This document shows positions 1-8,400 of a stretch of DNA of 61,998 bases, piece after piece. The notes below the pieces were generated by a model that was given only the letters and a program-made list of their open reading frames with translations, had not been told where the DNA came from and made no database searches. The stretch covers positions 1 through 61,998 of the forward strand of contig CANPYK010000012.1 of NCBI GenBank assembly GCA_947588605.1, in the 5' to 3' direction. Numbering within the stretch: the first letter of the stretch is position 1; each line of letters opens with the position of its first letter. This stretch comes from an uncultured Oscillospiraceae bacterium. GTDB taxonomy: Bacteria > Bacillota > Clostridia > Oscillospirales > Oscillospiraceae. The translations under genes were made by a program, and so were the position numbers.

Positions 1-67
1 TCTTGTACCCATATGTATAGTTTACACCTTTTCACCGTTTGTGCAACTTTCATTTTTCAAACAAGCC

Positions 68-224
68 CTAATATCTATTTAAAAGAAGACACCGAGCGGC
101 GAGGATTTTTCGTGTCAGGCAAGGAAGACGCCGCAGGGAATACTGTATGTATTCCCAAGGCGGCTGACGCAGCCTGACGCGAAAAAGACCGTCGCGAATG
201 TCTTGTTTTAATTAGATATTAGTA
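68..224. repeat. MITE-like palindromic repeat, copy 1
   Basis: This ~157-bp stretch is the near-identical reverse complement of 5276-5434. It begins TAATATCTATTTAAAAG and ends with the inverted counterpart TTTTAATTAGATATTAG, so the ends are terminal inverted repeats. Inside, a second pair of arms (CGAGGATTTTTCGTGTCA against TGACGCGAAAAAGACCGTCG) and a central hairpin built on GGGAATAC/GTATTCCC make the whole element one long imperfect hairpin. It encodes no protein. Its right end supplies the last codons and stop of the small minus-strand gene at 212-385. The two-copy structure is seen directly; mobility is inferred. Confidence 0.85.
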
Positions 225-385
225 TAAGTATAAAGGAAACCAACTGCACTTATAAAAAAGCAAATTGCGGCTACAAGAAATAAATACTTAGGAAGTGCCT
301 CTTCCTGTAAAATAGAAGCAGTAAAATTGCAAAATCCTGCTATAAACATAAGCGCTGACACTAAAATATTCTGCTTTTTCTTCAT
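212..385 (-). CDS. Small two-helix membrane protein, 57 residues
   Basis: This short ORF starts MKKKQNILVSALMFIAGF and ends TYTNI. It has a positively charged N-terminus and two hydrophobic stretches (about residues 7-24 and 34-52) separated by a short polar loop with QEEALPK, so it should be a small integral membrane protein. A strong AAGGAGGT site lies 8 bases before the ATG, and the gene follows the GNAT gene by 18 bases, so the two are probably co-transcribed. Its last codons and TAA lie inside the terminal repeat of the palindromic element, so the original C-terminus may have been replaced. I recognise no family. Confidence 0.6.
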   Translation of the reverse strand: MKKKQNILVSALMFIAGFCNFTASILQEEALPKYLFLVAAICFFISAVGFLYTYTNI

Positions 386-403
386 AGCAAAATACCTCCT
401 TAA

Positions 404-976
404 CTAATTTTTGGCATTTGCTCTGATAAAGTCGTCCTTCAAAAGCCCATATATATGGTAATCGCAGAATCTGTTTACCATTTTCCCGTGGCGGACCGTT
501 CCTTCAAGAATAAAGCCGCACTTTTCCATAACCCTGTTGGATCCGATATTCCTCACGTCGACAGTGGCCTCCAGTCTGTCAAGCGCCGTTTCCGTATAGA
601 TGAAATCTACGACCCTCTCCATGGCTTCCGTGCATATTCCCCTGCTCCAAAGCTGCGGCGCGATGCGATAGGCTACCTTGCCATACCGGTCATTTTGGAC
701 ATCAAACACTTCCAGCAGACCGATAACCTTGCCGGACTTCTTCAGTTCAATTCCCCACACGAAGTCGTGGGACGGTTGTCTTTTTACATGGGGGCGCGGG
801 TCGATAAACATCAGCTCCGGGTTTATCTCACCCTTGTTTGCCGGTCTGCCCCAGTATGTATAAACCTCCTCCAAACCGAGCCATTCCCGCAAATCGTCAG
901 CATCGCTTATCAGCGGCTTTCTTAAAATGAGTCTGCCGGTTTCCAATGCGCGGAGATACTTATACTCTAATATCAT
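404..976 (-). CDS. GNAT-family N-acetyltransferase (RimJ/RimL type)
   Basis: The 190-residue protein fits the acetyl-CoA-dependent RimJ/RimL branch of the GNAT fold, which acetylates protein N-termini or small amines. Visible features are the ETGRLILRKP opening strand, the IGLLEV strand, and the acetyl-CoA-binding segment APQLWSRGICTEAMERVVDFIY followed by RNIGSNRVMEKCGF and the EGTVRHGK C-terminal strand. I chose the ATG of MILEYKYLRALETG because GGGAGA precedes it at good spacing; a longer reading with 31 extra residues has no such site. The substrate is unknown. The small membrane-protein gene follows directly. Confidence 0.85.
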   Translation of the reverse strand: MILEYKYLRALETGRLILRKPLISDADDLREWLGLEEVYTYWGRPANKGEINPELMFIDPRPHVKRQPSHDFVWGIELKKSGKVIGLLEVFDVQNDRYGKVAYRIAPQLWSRGICTEAMERVVDFIYTETALDRLEATVDVRNIGSNRVMEKCGFILEGTVRHGKMVNRFCDYHIYGLLKDDFIRANAKN

Positions 977-1239
977 GCTGCGTTCTCCCTTAACTATCGA
1001 TTTATCAAAGCTTTCTTTAATTGACCTCATACCACATAAAACTGTAATATACAACTGCCACAATAGCAATTATAAAACGCTTGTTATACCACATCAGGGA
1101 ATTGTCCCTTGGTGTTTATGCCGATGGGTCTGTCCTTGATTTTATCATAGCTCTCTTTTTGTATTCAACTGAGTTCTTATTCGTGCCAGTTGATGAATAT
1201 CCACACTTTTGACCGGGAACACAAAGTCGAATTGGGACT
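977..1239. other. Intergenic stretch without recognised genes
   Basis: This AT-richer stretch lies upstream of the minus-strand GNAT gene and should contain its promoter, but I cannot name a convincing -35/-10 pair. Short open frames here lack ribosome-binding sites and family resemblance. It runs directly into the dispersed repeat that begins near 1240. Confidence 0.4.
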
Positions 1240-1500
1240 TCCGAAAAAGGGGTGCCGCCGCGGCGGCGGGGTATTCGAGCTTGTTGGGCGTCGCTGGGGC
1301 TAACGGGAGGCAAGTTTCGGAACCGCCCCTGCCGCTTCGCGGCTGTCCCCTCCGTAGGAGGGGCAAGAGGGGGTGCGTTATCGGAACGGTTTCGAATAAT
1401 CGCACCACCCCCCGTCTCGGAGCCCCCTCCTCGTAGGAGGGGGGGCAGGGGGGGAAGCGAGCGTTGGATAACAGAGCGGTTCTGGAAAATCGAACCAGCT
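1240..1500. repeat. Dispersed GC-rich intergenic repeat, copy A
   Basis: The segment opens with AAAAAGGGGTGCCGCCGCGG, continues through GGGGTATTCGAGC, then a CCCCTCCGTAGGAGGGG hairpin, a GCGTTATCGGAACGGTT segment, a second CCCCCTCCTCGTAGGAGGGG hairpin and AGCGAGCGTTGGATAACAGA. The same order of blocks recurs at about 18232-18480, and the opening blocks recur at about 20905-20960. It lies between the GNAT and PHP genes, where the reading frames have only low-complexity translations. It is non-coding repeat DNA of unknown function. Confidence 0.75.
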
Positions 1501-1575
1501 CCATTTACGCCGTAGGGGCCGCCTCTTTTGGCGGCCCTTGCTGCGGGTTTCAGCCCACCCGGGCGGCCTTCCGCG

Positions 1576-2403
1576 TCATACAAAAATCCCCACGTCCTCC
1601 TCATCCGGCCCTGCCTCGTCGGCGCAGAGCTTTCCCAGGGGGACGTTCTTATTTTTTCCGTGGTAGTCGCTGCCGGCGGAGACGAGGAGGCCGTTTTCGC
1701 GGGCGATGGCGGAGAGCTCCCGGCAGAGGGTGGACGGGTAGAGGGAGTACCAGCACTCCATCCCCCGCAGGCCGTAGGAGACGAGCTCCGGGAGAAGCGC
1801 CCGGAATTCCGTCTCCCCCACCGCTCCGTCCACGCCGCCACGGGGGTGGGCCCAGACGGGGACACCCCCGGCGGCCAGAATGGCGGCCACGGCGGTCCTG
1901 GCATCCAGCCTGTCGGTCCCCCGGTCGCCCTCCTTCAACAGGGCGAAGGCCGCCTCCCGGCTCTCCACAGGGCCATGCAGGACCAACGCCTCCACTACAT
2001 GCGGCTTGCCCGCCGCCGGCAGGGCCCGGAGGGCGTCCGCCTCCCGGTCCGGGAGCTTAAGCCCCCGGCCGGCCAGCATCCGAAGCCGCCGCTCCAGCTT
2101 TGCCCGCCGCAGGGCGCTGAGCGTGTCCAGCGCCGATGTAAGCGCGCTGTTCTCCACATCGACCCCCAGTCCCAGGATGTGGCACTTCCCCGCCCTGCCC
2201 CGGCAGGAAAGCTCCACGCCGGGAACAAAGGTGAGCCCTTCGGGCACACGCGCCAGCGCCGCCTTCACGCCCTCCACGGTGTCGTGGTCGGTGATGGCCA
2301 GTGTCCCGATGCCCCTTGCCAGCGCCTTCCCCATCAGCTCCTCCGGCGTGTCCGTGCCGTCGGAGCAGGAGGTGTGCGTGTGAAAATCAATTGCTCTCCC
2401 CAT
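1576..2403 (-). CDS. PHP-domain metal-dependent phosphoesterase
   Basis: This 275-residue protein belongs to the PHP superfamily, whose members use a trinuclear metal site to hydrolyse phosphoesters, including histidinol phosphate, nucleoside 3',5'-bisphosphates and short RNA ends. Metal-ligand motifs appear in the expected order: FHTHTSCSDG near the N-terminus, AITDHDTVEG near residue 40, GVELSC near 63, PVWAHPRGG near 180 and SAGSDYHGKN near 250. The length suits the stand-alone YciV/RNase AM-like group better than histidinol phosphatase, but the substrate cannot be fixed. The gene lies 26 bases downstream of the DUF4203 gene and is probably co-transcribed with it. Confidence 0.85.
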   Translation of the reverse strand: MGRAIDFHTHTSCSDGTDTPEELMGKALARGIGTLAITDHDTVEGVKAALARVPEGLTFVPGVELSCRGRAGKCHILGLGVDVENSALTSALDTLSALRRAKLERRLRMLAGRGLKLPDREADALRALPAAGKPHVVEALVLHGPVESREAAFALLKEGDRGTDRLDARTAVAAILAAGGVPVWAHPRGGVDGAVGETEFRALLPELVSYGLRGMECWYSLYPSTLCRELSAIARENGLLVSAGSDYHGKNKNVPLGKLCADEAGPDEEDVGIFV

Positions 2404-2429
2404 AGTCTGCCCGTCCCTACGTTCCCCGC

Positions 2430-3269
2430 TCAGTCGTTCTTCGCCTGGTCGTCTTCCGCCGCCGGCTCCTCCTGGATCGGAGCCTCCGGGACAGGCTCAG
2501 GCTGAGCAGCCGCGGGCTCGGCAGGCGCAGGCTGGGTCTGGATAGGCGCAGGCTGGGTCTGGACGGGTGCAGGCTGGACCTGGACGGGCGCAGGCTGGAC
2601 CTGCACAAGCGCGGAGAAATATGGCGCCGGCTGGTAGGGCACGGCGCCGCCGTTGGCCGGGACCGCGGCGGGCATCTTTTTCTCCATCTTAAACTGGACG
2701 ATGATGCCGAGGACCGCAAGCAGGATCCCGCACAGCACGCCCACGGGCGTGGAGCTCAAAAGGCCCGCCAATGCCATCCCGACATTGATGCCGCCGCTGA
2801 TGCCGGTGGACAAAATGATCACGGGCCTGACGAGTATGACGCCTACGACCCCCATTCCGATCCCCAGGAACAGGGCCAGGACCAGCGACACGGTGGGATC
2901 CATATCCACCCCCATGAAGATCAGCATCGCTACCACCACGGTCACCGCCATGAGGTAGAGGAAGACCCCCACTTTGTAGAGCTTGACCCCCAGCCACGCC
3001 CCCAGGGCAAAAAAACCGACGGCGAGAATAAAGATAACGAACGTAACATCCTCAAAAAGACCCGCCCCGATGACCGCGCCGATCGCGGCAAAGATCGCCC
3101 CGGCGGTCAGGCTCACCACGAACTTGAAGAGCTTGTACCCAAGAAAGCAGTTCAGCAGCCCCACCAGCAGTGTCACCACCAGGACAACGGTCGAAAGCCC
3201 GTCGCCAAACCCGGAGGTCACATCCCCCAGATCCTTGATGAGCTCAAGCCCCTCCAAAAGTTCCTCCAT
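2430..3269 (-). CDS. DUF4203-type multi-pass membrane protein with QPAP tail
   Basis: The protein has 279 residues. Residues about 25-190 hold roughly seven hydrophobic helices, including GYKLFKFVVSLTAGAIFAAI, which resembles the DUF4203 (TM7SF3/TMEM198-like) membrane domain of unknown function. After a basic KMEKKMP segment the C-terminal 85 residues are low complexity, with repeated QPAPVQ/QPAPIQ units and an acidic end (PAAEDDQAKND). The tail probably lies in the cytoplasm or at the membrane face. GGAGG precedes the ATG. The PHP gene follows after 26 bases. Family assignment is by resemblance and no role is known. Confidence 0.7.
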   Translation of the reverse strand: MEELLEGLELIKDLGDVTSGFGDGLSTVVLVVTLLVGLLNCFLGYKLFKFVVSLTAGAIFAAIGAVIGAGLFEDVTFVIFILAVGFFALGAWLGVKLYKVGVFLYLMAVTVVVAMLIFMGVDMDPTVSLVLALFLGIGMGVVGVILVRPVIILSTGISGGINVGMALAGLLSSTPVGVLCGILLAVLGIIVQFKMEKKMPAAVPANGGAVPYQPAPYFSALVQVQPAPVQVQPAPVQTQPAPIQTQPAPAEPAAAQPEPVPEAPIQEEPAAEDDQAKND

Positions 3270-3401
3270 ACCGTTTCCTCCTTGTTTTTTTGATATTCCC
3301 GACGGGGATCTATCCGGAGTTTAACACGTTTCCCTATAAAAGTCAACGAGCCGCCCCGCCGGCGCGGGGCTGATTTTGTGAAATTGGAGCACGTTCATTT
3401 A

Positions 3402-3430
3402 TTGACATATGTTTTTCCTCTTGGTATAAT
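3402..3430 (+). promoter_or_regulatory. Consensus sigma-A promoter for the scaffold/GGGtGRT operon
   Basis: TTGACA at 3402-3407 and TATAAT at 3425-3430 are separated by exactly 17 bases, a perfect match to the housekeeping consensus. It predicts a start near 3437 and a 5' leader of about 54 bases before the 3491 ATG. Such a strong promoter implies abundant transcript. Confidence 0.9.
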
Positions 3431-3490
3431 AATTTCAGTGCCAATTTCCCGCGGCAAGCCGCGAATAAAGAATAAAGAAGGGAGTTCAAC

Positions 3491-4183
3491 ATGATCTATT
3501 CCGCAGAAGTTGAAAAAATGTGTCCTGTTGCCAAGGGCGCGTATCACGGCCCGGCCCCCATTCCCGAGGAGGGCAAGTGGGTCCAGGCCAAGGAGATAAA
3601 GGACATCTCCGGTTTCACCCACGGCATTGGCTGGTGCGCCCCCCAGCAGGGCGCCTGCAAGCTCACGCTGAACATCAAGGAGGGCGTCATCGAGGAGGCC
3701 CTGGTGGAGACCATCGGCTGCACCGGCATGACCCACTCCGCCGCCATGGCCGGCGAGATCCTCATCGGCAAGACCATCCTGGAGGCTCTGAACACCGACC
3801 TCGTCTGCGACGCCATCAACACCGCCATGCGCGAGCTGTTTTTGCAGATCGTCTATGGCCGCAGCCAGTCCGCTTTCTCCGAGGGCGGCCTTGTCATCGG
3901 CGCCTCCCTGGAGGATCTGGGCAAGGGCCTGAGAGGCCAGGTGGGCACCATCTTCGCCACCAAGGCCAAGGGTCCCCGCTATCTGGAGCTGACCGAGGGC
4001 TACATCACCCGCCTGGCTCTGGACGAGGAGAACCAGATCATCGGCTATGAGTTCGTACATATCGGCAAGATGATGGAGGCCATCAAGAAGGGCACCGACG
4101 CCAACGAGGCCATGAAGGCCGCCACCGGCACCTACGGTCGCTTCAAGGATGCCGCCAAGTACATCGACCCGCGCCACGAATAA
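3491..4183 (+). CDS. NifU/IscU-like iron-sulfur scaffold family protein
   Basis: This 230-residue protein resembles the N-terminal IscU/NifU scaffold fold, on which Fe-S clusters are assembled before transfer. The cysteines that could play that role are in GWCAPQQGACK (near residues 55-64) and ETIGCTGMTHSAAMAGE (near 79), plus LVCDAIN. It is longer than typical IscU (~130 residues), with a C-terminal region of about 80 residues including TKAKGPRYLELTEGYITR. GAAGGGAG precedes the ATG. The gene sits 18 bases before the GGGtGRT gene under a consensus promoter, so the two products probably act together. No cysteine desulfurase is adjacent, so an assembly role is inferred. Confidence 0.75.
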   Translation: MIYSAEVEKMCPVAKGAYHGPAPIPEEGKWVQAKEIKDISGFTHGIGWCAPQQGACKLTLNIKEGVIEEALVETIGCTGMTHSAAMAGEILIGKTILEALNTDLVCDAINTAMRELFLQIVYGRSQSAFSEGGLVIGASLEDLGKGLRGQVGTIFATKAKGPRYLELTEGYITRLALDEENQIIGYEFVHIGKMMEAIKKGTDANEAMKAATGTYGRFKDAAKYIDPRHE

Positions 4184-4201
4184 GAGAAGGAGGACGAAAC
4201 A

Positions 4202-5203
4202 ATGGCTCTTTTTGAAAGCTATGAGAGAAGAATAGACAACGTCAATGCCGTCCTCAACGAGAACGGTATCGCCTCCCTGGAGGAGGCCAAGAAGATCTGC
4301 GACGACGCCGGCGTGGACGCCTACAACATCGTTCGCGGCATCCAGCCCATCTGCTTTGAGAACGCCTGCTGGGCCTACACCGTGGGCGCGGCCATTGCCC
4401 TGAAGCGCGGCGTCAAGTCCGCCGCCGAGGCCGCCGAGGTCATCGGCATCGGCCTCCAGAGCTTCTGCATCAAGGGCTCCGTCGCCGACGACCGCAAGGT
4501 CGGCCTGGGCCACGGGAACCTGGGCGCCATGCTCCTCCGGGACGACACCAAGTGCTTCGCGTTCCTGGCCGGCCACGAGTCCTTCGCCGCCGCCGAGGGC
4601 GCCATCGGCATCGCCCGCAACGCCAACAAGGCCCGCAAGACTCCCCTGCGCGTCATCCTCAACGGCCTTGGCAAGGACGCCGCCCAGATCATCTCCCGCA
4701 TCAACGGCTTCACCTATGTCCAGACCCAGTTCGACTACTACACCGGCGAGCTCAAGATCGTCCGCGAGATCCCCTACTCCAACGGCGAGCGCGCGGCTGT
4801 CCGCTGCTACGGCGCCGACGACGTGCGTGAGGGCGTGGCCATCATGCACAAGGAGGGCGTGGACGTCTCCATCACCGGCAACTCCACCAACCCCACTCGC
4901 TTCCAGCACCCCGTGGCCGGCACCTACAAGAAGGAGTGCATCGAGCAGGGCAAGAAGTATTTCTCCGTGGCTTCCGGCGGCGGCACGGGCCGCACCCTGC
5001 ACCCGGACAACATGGCCGCCGGCCCCGCCTCCTACGGCATGACCGACACCATGGGCCGTATGCACAGTGATGCCCAGTTCGCCGGCTCCAGCTCCGTCCC
5101 CGCTCACGTGGAGATGATGGGCTTCCTGGGCATGGGCAACAACCCCATGGTCGGCGCCACCGTCGCCGTCGCCGTGGCCGTTGACCAGGCGCTCAACAAG
5201 TAA
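4202..5203 (+). CDS. GGGtGRT family protein
   Basis: The 333-residue protein carries the motif ASGGGTGRTLHPDNMAAGP near residue 262, which names the GGGtGRT family, a conserved bacterial family of unknown function. Other conserved-looking segments are LGHGNLGAMLL, FLAGHESFAAAEGAIGIARNANKARKTP and a C-terminal GFLGMGNNPMVGATVAVAVAV. It has no signal peptide or clear transmembrane helix and is probably cytosolic. AAGGAGGA lies 9 bases before the ATG. It follows the NifU-like gene and precedes a strong terminator. Its codon usage is strongly biased towards C-ending codons, as in highly expressed genes. Confidence 0.85.
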   Translation: MALFESYERRIDNVNAVLNENGIASLEEAKKICDDAGVDAYNIVRGIQPICFENACWAYTVGAAIALKRGVKSAAEAAEVIGIGLQSFCIKGSVADDRKVGLGHGNLGAMLLRDDTKCFAFLAGHESFAAAEGAIGIARNANKARKTPLRVILNGLGKDAAQIISRINGFTYVQTQFDYYTGELKIVREIPYSNGERAAVRCYGADDVREGVAIMHKEGVDVSITGNSTNPTRFQHPVAGTYKKECIEQGKKYFSVASGGGTGRTLHPDNMAAGPASYGMTDTMGRMHSDAQFAGSSSVPAHVEMMGFLGMGNNPMVGATVAVAVAVDQALNK

Positions 5204-5233
5204 GGCTTTCCGCCAATATCACCTGATAAAACG

Positions 5234-5274
5234 CTTCGGGGCTTTTAGAGGATCTCTAAAAGCCCCGAAGTTTT
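5234..5274 (+). terminator. Rho-independent terminator of the scaffold/GGGtGRT operon
   Basis: A perfect 17-bp stem (CTTCGGGGCTTTTAGAG against CTCTAAAAGCCCCGAAG) closes a 3-base loop and is followed by TTTTAT. It ends the operon 30 bases after the GGGtGRT stop. Confidence 0.9.
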
Positions 5275-5275
5275 A

Positions 5276-5434
5276 TACTAATATCTAATTAAAAGGAGCC
5301 ATTCGCGACGGTCTTTTTCGCGTCATGCTGCGTCAGCCGCCTTGGGAATACATACAGTATTCCCTGCGGCGTCTTCCTTGCCTGACGCGAAAAATCCTCG
5401 CCGCTCGGTGTCTCCTTTTAAATAGATATTAGTA
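5276..5434. repeat. MITE-like palindromic repeat, copy 2
   Basis: The 159-bp element has 23-bp terminal inverted repeats with one mismatch, beginning TACTAATATCTA. The inner arms and the central GGGAATAC/GTATTCCC hairpin match copy 1 (68-224), which lies in the opposite orientation; I estimate above 90 percent identity by eye. It sits between the terminator of the GGGtGRT operon and the 3' end of the minus-strand surface-protein gene, so like copy 1 it lies at gene ends. Confidence 0.88.
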
Positions 5435-5469
5435 TTATTTTCCGTTTTTCGCGTCGTTATGCGGCGGAA

Positions 5470-8400
5470 TTACCCTCCGATGCCGTGTTCAAATTCGGTC
5501 CAGTCGCGGTTGTCCGTAAGCTCCGTCCACCGCTCGAAGGTGACGCCGTCCTCGGTGACCTCCCGGCAATCGTGGGAGTTGGTGGCCTCCACGACGTCGG
5601 CGTAGTACCAGGCGCTCTTGTCCACGTTATCCACCCACGCGATGGTCCCCTCCAGGAACCCGCGCTGGTCCAGCTTGCGGCCCAGGAGCCTGTTCATCAC
5701 GGCCATGGCCTGGGCGCGGGTCAGATGGTCCAGGGGACTGAAGGTACCGTCGCCGTTGCCCTGCATGATGCCGACGCGGGAGACCATGTGGACGAAGCCC
5801 GCGAACCAGTCGTCCTCCTTCACGTCGGAATACTTGCCCTCAAAGGCGGTATCCGCGCTGTATTCGAAGAACCTGCTGGCCATGGCGGCCATCTCCGCGC
5901 GGGTAATGGGGTCGTTGGGCCGGAAGCCGTTCCCGTCGCCGAAGACGATGCCCATGTTCGCCATGGTGTTGACGGCCACGGCGAACCAGTCGCTGTCCTT
6001 CACATCCGGGAAGATGTTCTCGGTGGCCATGTACTTCTCCCTCGTCTCGTCCTTGAGGAGCCGGAAGAGGATGGTGGCGACCTCGGCGCGGGTGATGTCC
6101 CCGTCGGGCCGCACGTCATTGGCGCCGTAGCCGATGATGTAGGCGTAATGGTCCTCGGTGTTCAGCGTGGGAGGCGGCGTGTAGGGGTCATCCTCCTCAG
6201 TGGAGCCGTTGGGCTGACGGGGCCCATCGTAGGTGTTGGTGAAGGTGACGGTGGTGTTGGCGCTGGCCTGGGTGAACTCGCCCGTCACTGTCGCGCCGTC
6301 GGCTTGGCCGTTTTTGTCGGTGGTCGCGGAGGACGCCTTATAATTCGTGGCCGGCGCTTCCTCGATCTTGTAGTAGAGCCTTCCCTCGGCGGTAGTGACC
6401 TCGCCATGGGCGGTAACACTCTGGCCGTTTTTCAGCTTGAAGGTCGCGACGCCGTCGGTATAGTTTAAGCCCCCGTGCGGCCCGTCGACTTCATCGGCCT
6501 TTTGGGTCATGGCCGCGTCATGATAAAGCGTGATGGTAAAGGTAAACTCCTTACCGGCATCCCCGGCGGGGGCGTTTTTGACAACCTTCTCGATGGTCAG
6601 CGTCCCGGCGTCGGGTTTGTCGTTGAAGAAGGTAACGGTGGCCCCGCTTTCCGTGACGGTCCCGGTGTCGTTGGCGGGTACCGTGGTGACGTATCCGCCG
6701 GAGTTGGCGTCCGTCTCCTGGACCGTATACCCGGCGTTCGCAGGCAGGCCGGTGAGCGCCTTGCTCTCGCCGTTCTTGAGCGTGAAGGTCCCGACGCCGT
6801 TTGTGAATGCCACATCGCCGCACGTCCCCGTGAAGCGGGCGCCGGCGCCGGTGAGCGTGACGGTGAAGCTGAAGCTCCTGTCCTCCTCAAGCCCGAGCTT
6901 GCCGGTGACGACATTCCGCACTGTCAGCGATCCGGTCTTGCGGGTGTTGACGAAGGCCGCTGTGGCAGTCTTGCCCGTCTCGATAGTCCCGCTGAACGTC
7001 ACGCTGTTGGCGGTGTAATTGGGGTCGCCCGTCTCCGTGACGGACCAATTTTTGCCGGCGGGGAGGCCCTTGATGGTGACGGATTCGCCGCCCTTGAGGG
7101 TGATCTGGTCGCCGTTGGAGATGGTGCCGGTTTTGTCGCCCACATAGTCGTACGTCCCGGCGGGCAGGTTGACGGTAAAGGTGAACACGTCCCCGGCGTC
7201 CAGGACCTCGACCTTCTTGCTGATTTTGAGATTGCCCAGATAGTGGTTGGTATAGGTGAGCGTGTCGATGTGGTACTCTCTGCTGATCGTACCGTCGACG
7301 TAGCGCTCCTCATGGTGGTCCTGATCGTTCGTCTCGTTGTCCGTGAGTACCACGGTCACATCCGTGGGTTCATCGGCTTTAGTTGCGAAGACTTCTTCGA
7401 CCCGGTATTTTGTCCTGATGGGGATATTGGGGATAAACTCCGTCTCCCCTGCTTTCAATGTGACTTTATAGTCACCGTTATCCAACGTGGTCTCATCGTC
7501 AAGCTTCTCCAGAGGCTTCCCGTCTTTAGTAAATGTGATGGTAAAGGTGAACTCCTCGGTGCTGGTTTCACCATCGACCTCCTTGATGATCCTCAGCCCG
7601 CCGGTGTTTTCCTGGAGCAGATGGTAGGTATTCTCGCACTTGACCTCAGTGGTCGCTTCGGAGATACTCCCCTTCTGGTTGGTCCATGTCTGCACGTAGT
7701 GGAACCTTGTGAGCTCGTCGTCAAAGCTCTCGGTGACCTCGTATGCCACGCCAACGGGGATGCCGGTCAGCGTAATGTTTCCATCAGCCTCGAGGTCAAA
7801 TTCCACCTTGTTCCCGCCATCGGCGGACGTGACGAGCTGAGATCCCGAACCCACCTTCACATTGAACTGGCTCACGCCGTCGGGAAAGCTGGTAAAGGTA
7901 ACTGTGAAGTGGAAGCTGGTATCGGTGGGTCGATCTTTGTTCGGAATCGTCTCCACGTAATCCACCTTCTTGGAAACCTTCAGGCTGCCCGTCTTCACGG
8001 TGTTGGTCACGGTGACCGTCGCGTCCGCCTCGGCAGAGACGGAAACGGAATCCGTGCTATAGCTTGCGGTATACAGGCTGTCCGCTTTCTCTTCGACGGT
8101 ATAGGTGCCCACAGGCAGGCCGGTCACCGTCACGGAATTTTCGGACTTCGTGGAATCGTAGTCCAGCGTAACGGTGTAGGACCCGTCGGAATTGCGCGTC
8201 GCGTTCGTCACGGCAGGCGTGCCACCGGTATAGGTCACGCTCTCCGGCTTAATGGTAAAGGTAAACTTCTTATTCACCTGAAGGCCGTCCGCGCCGGTGA
8301 CCGTCTTGGTGATTTTGAGGGACCCGGTCTTGAGGGTGTTGGTAAAGTCGGCGTGCGGGGTCGACGAGCCGATGATGCCGGTGTGCTCTTTGGGGGAGGA

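Noticed and set aside
3395-5107. 570-codon open frame on the minus strand
   Set aside because: It lies opposite the NifU-like and GGGtGRT genes. Its Gly/Ala/Val-rich translation matches no family, and GC-biased codons on the real genes create such antisense frames.
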